Assembly (NCBI GenBank): GCA_030666985.1 | Contig: DAOUWT010000193.1 | Span: forward strand, 1-5,430 | Direction of reading: 5' to 3' | From: Chloroflexota bacterium | GTDB taxonomy: Bacteria; Chloroflexota; Anaerolineae; Anaerolineales; UBA11858 | Length of the DNA stretch: 5,430 bases | Part shown: one piece after another, positions 4,491 through 5,430 of the stretch | Layout: every line of letters begins with the position of its first letter | Position numbering within the stretch: position 1 is the first letter of the stretch | Notes under the pieces: model-generated | Told to the model about the DNA's origin: nothing | The model's database searches: none | The model's input: the letters and a program-made list of their open reading frames with translations, nothing else | Position numbers and translations under genes: made by a program

Positions 4491-4493
4491 AAT

Positions 4494-4497
4494 GGAG
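4494..4497 (+). promoter_or_regulatory. ribosome binding site that sets the MinD-like start at 4507
   Basis: GGAG lies 9 nt before the ATG at 4507. The upstream in-frame ATG codons at 4492 and 4432 have only repeat DNA before them and would add repeat-encoded residues ahead of the P-loop strand. Confidence 0.65.
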
Positions 4498-4506
4498 TAC
4501 GCCAAA

Positions 4507-5367
4507 ATGATCATCGCAGTTGCCAGCGGGAAAGGCGGCACCGGCAAAACGACCGTTGCCACTTCTCTTGCTCATGCGCTTTCCGAAGCTGATTTTTCTG
4601 TATCTTGTTTAGATTGCGATGTTGAAGCGCCCAACGCCCACATTTTCATGCAGCCCAACCTGGATCAGCGCAAGGACGTTAATACGCTGATCCCGGAGGT
4701 GGACGCTGAGGCGTGCACCGGCTGCGGACTTTGCGCCGAAGTCTGCCAGTTCCACGCCATTGTAGTGCTGGGCGGGCAAACGCTCGTCTTCCCCGAACTG
4801 TGCCATGGCTGCGGAAGCTGCGCCATGGTCTGCCCTGAAGACGCCATTACGGAAGTGCCGCAGAAATTGGGCATCCTAGAAGGCGGGCTTGCTCCTCACG
4901 GGATAAATTTCGGGCACGGCCTGCTCAACGTTGGGGAGCCTATGGCCGTTCCCGTCATCTCCCAGCTCAAAAAATGGAGAGATTACATGGACAGCGACAT
5001 CGTTATCCTAGATGCCCCGCCTGGGGCGTCGTGCCCGGTAGTTGAATCCGTCCGTGGGGCTGATTTTGTGCTCCTGGTCACCGAGCCGACTCCCTTTGGG
5101 CTGCACGATCTCCGTCAGGCCTATCAATTGACCCAAGAAGTAGGCATCCCTGCCGGGGTCATCATCAACCGCGACGGGATCGGCGACACGGGCGTAGAAG
5201 ATTACTGCCGCGAAGCCGGGCTGCCAATCCTGATGCGCATTCCCATGGAGCGCCGTTTTGCGGAGACGCTGGCGAGAGGGGAAACGCTAGTGGCGGCCTT
5301 CCCCGAATATTTGCCGCTTTTCCGTGATTTGTATGCCAAGATTGTTGAGTTAAGTAGTCGAGCATAA
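4507..5367 (+). CDS. MinD-like P-loop ATPase with inserted 2x[4Fe-4S] ferredoxin domain
   Basis: A 286-residue soluble ATPase of the MinD/Mrp/NBP35 superfamily, the subgroup in which a ferredoxin domain is inserted after the first nucleotide-binding segment (COG1149 type). Residues 7-16 are the deviant Walker A motif SGKGGTGKTT, with signature Lys9 and P-loop Lys14. LDCDVEAPN (35-43) is the switch I-like segment. Residues 66-117 hold two cluster motifs: C70-x2-C73-x2-C76-x3-C80 and C99-x2-C102-x2-C105-x3-C109-P. VILDAPPGASCP (166-177) is the Walker B/switch II region. LLVTEPTPFGLHDL and GVIINRDG follow in the normal order, so the domain appears intact. Relatives work as dimers coupling ATP hydrolysis to cluster assembly or transfer, and in Desulfovibrio two such proteins belong to the orange-protein complex. 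It directly follows the NifX-like gene, the same pairing. Often a second paralogue follows; none begins before the window ends. Confidence 0.92.
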   Translation: MIIAVASGKGGTGKTTVATSLAHALSEADFSVSCLDCDVEAPNAHIFMQPNLDQRKDVNTLIPEVDAEACTGCGLCAEVCQFHAIVVLGGQTLVFPELCHGCGSCAMVCPEDAITEVPQKLGILEGGLAPHGINFGHGLLNVGEPMAVPVISQLKKWRDYMDSDIVILDAPPGASCPVVESVRGADFVLLVTEPTPFGLHDLRQAYQLTQEVGIPAGVIINRDGIGDTGVEDYCREAGLPILMRIPMERRFAETLARGETLVAAFPEYLPLFRDLYAKIVELSSRA

Positions 5368-5393
5368 ATTTTACGGTATTTCACTACGCTCGA

Positions 5394-5413
5394 GCAGGAT
5401 CGGCAGATCCTGC
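5394..5413. repeat. 8-bp GC-rich palindrome after the operon
   Basis: GCAGGATC (5394-5401) and GATCCTGC (5406-5413) are perfect inverted repeats around GGCA. The hairpin begins 27 bp after the stop codon of the MinD-like gene, but no U-run follows it, so it is not a standard intrinsic terminator. It may be a dispersed palindromic repeat. The remaining bases to 5430 show no gene start. Confidence 0.45.
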
Positions 5414-5430
5414 GGGTGGAGTCCGGGGAA

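Noticed and set aside
4432..4506. Upstream start giving the MinD-like protein 25 extra residues
   Set aside because: The extension is encoded by heptamer repeat DNA and has no ribosome binding site. GGAG at 4494-4497 fits the ATG at 4507, and the family starts directly with the P-loop strand.
4058..5367. Nitrogen-fixation cluster
   Set aside because: The NifX-type fold occurs in many proteins unrelated to nitrogenase, and no nifH, nifD, nifK, nifE or nifN gene is visible in the window.

Overview
The window reads as bacterial chromosome, most likely from an anaerobic member of Chloroflexota (Anaerolineae-like). This assignment is an inference. It rests on the style of the intergenic DNA (degenerate heptamer strings such as CACGTTT/TACGTTT, an octamer string with core TACCAA, GC-rich palindromic spacer repeats) and on a gene set typical of anaerobes. 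No rRNA, tRNA or other phylogenetic marker is present to confirm it.

Layout. (1) 4-705, minus strand: a DUF4013 multi-pass membrane protein. (2) 706-1290: a long spacer with GC-rich palindromic repeats, a weak promoter candidate and an array of eight tandem 7-bp repeats. (3) 1291-2088, plus strand: a DUF1444/YtpQ-family cytosolic protein of unknown function. (4) 2162-2203: a near-consensus sigma70-type promoter (TTGACA, 17 bp, TATACT) whose -35 box lies inside a 26-bp inverted repeat. (5) 2243-5367, plus strand: a six-gene cluster, probably one operon: PadR-type repressor, 2x[4Fe-4S] ferredoxin-like protein, DUF5320 Gly/Arg-rich protein, small Gly/Arg-rich zinc-ribbon protein, NifX/NifB-type (Nitro_FeMo-Co) small protein, and a MinD-like ATPase with an inserted 2x[4Fe-4S] ferredoxin domain. 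(6) 5368-5430: a short tail with a palindrome; no gene start is visible.

How the genes may work together. A NifX-like protein next to a MinD-like ATPase carrying a ferredoxin insert is a recurrent pairing in anaerobes. Its best-studied relative is the Desulfovibrio orange-protein (ORP) system, where a NifX-fold protein binds a Mo/Cu-sulfide cluster and partners with such ATPases. By analogy this operon may assemble, carry or sense a metal-sulfur cofactor, with the PadR protein repressing its own operon through the palindrome over the -35 box. The substrate cannot be read from the sequence.

The most unusual signals are: (a) four consecutive, otherwise unrelated proteins (PadR, ferredoxin, DUF5320, zinc ribbon) all carry RGG/GRG-like Gly/Arg-rich low-complexity segments, while the two downstream proteins do not; (b) several of the gene junctions hold short-period tandem DNA repeats (7-bp or 8-bp), in either orientation, squeezed between a stop codon and the next ribosome binding site; (c) a clean candidate autoregulatory operator for the PadR protein.
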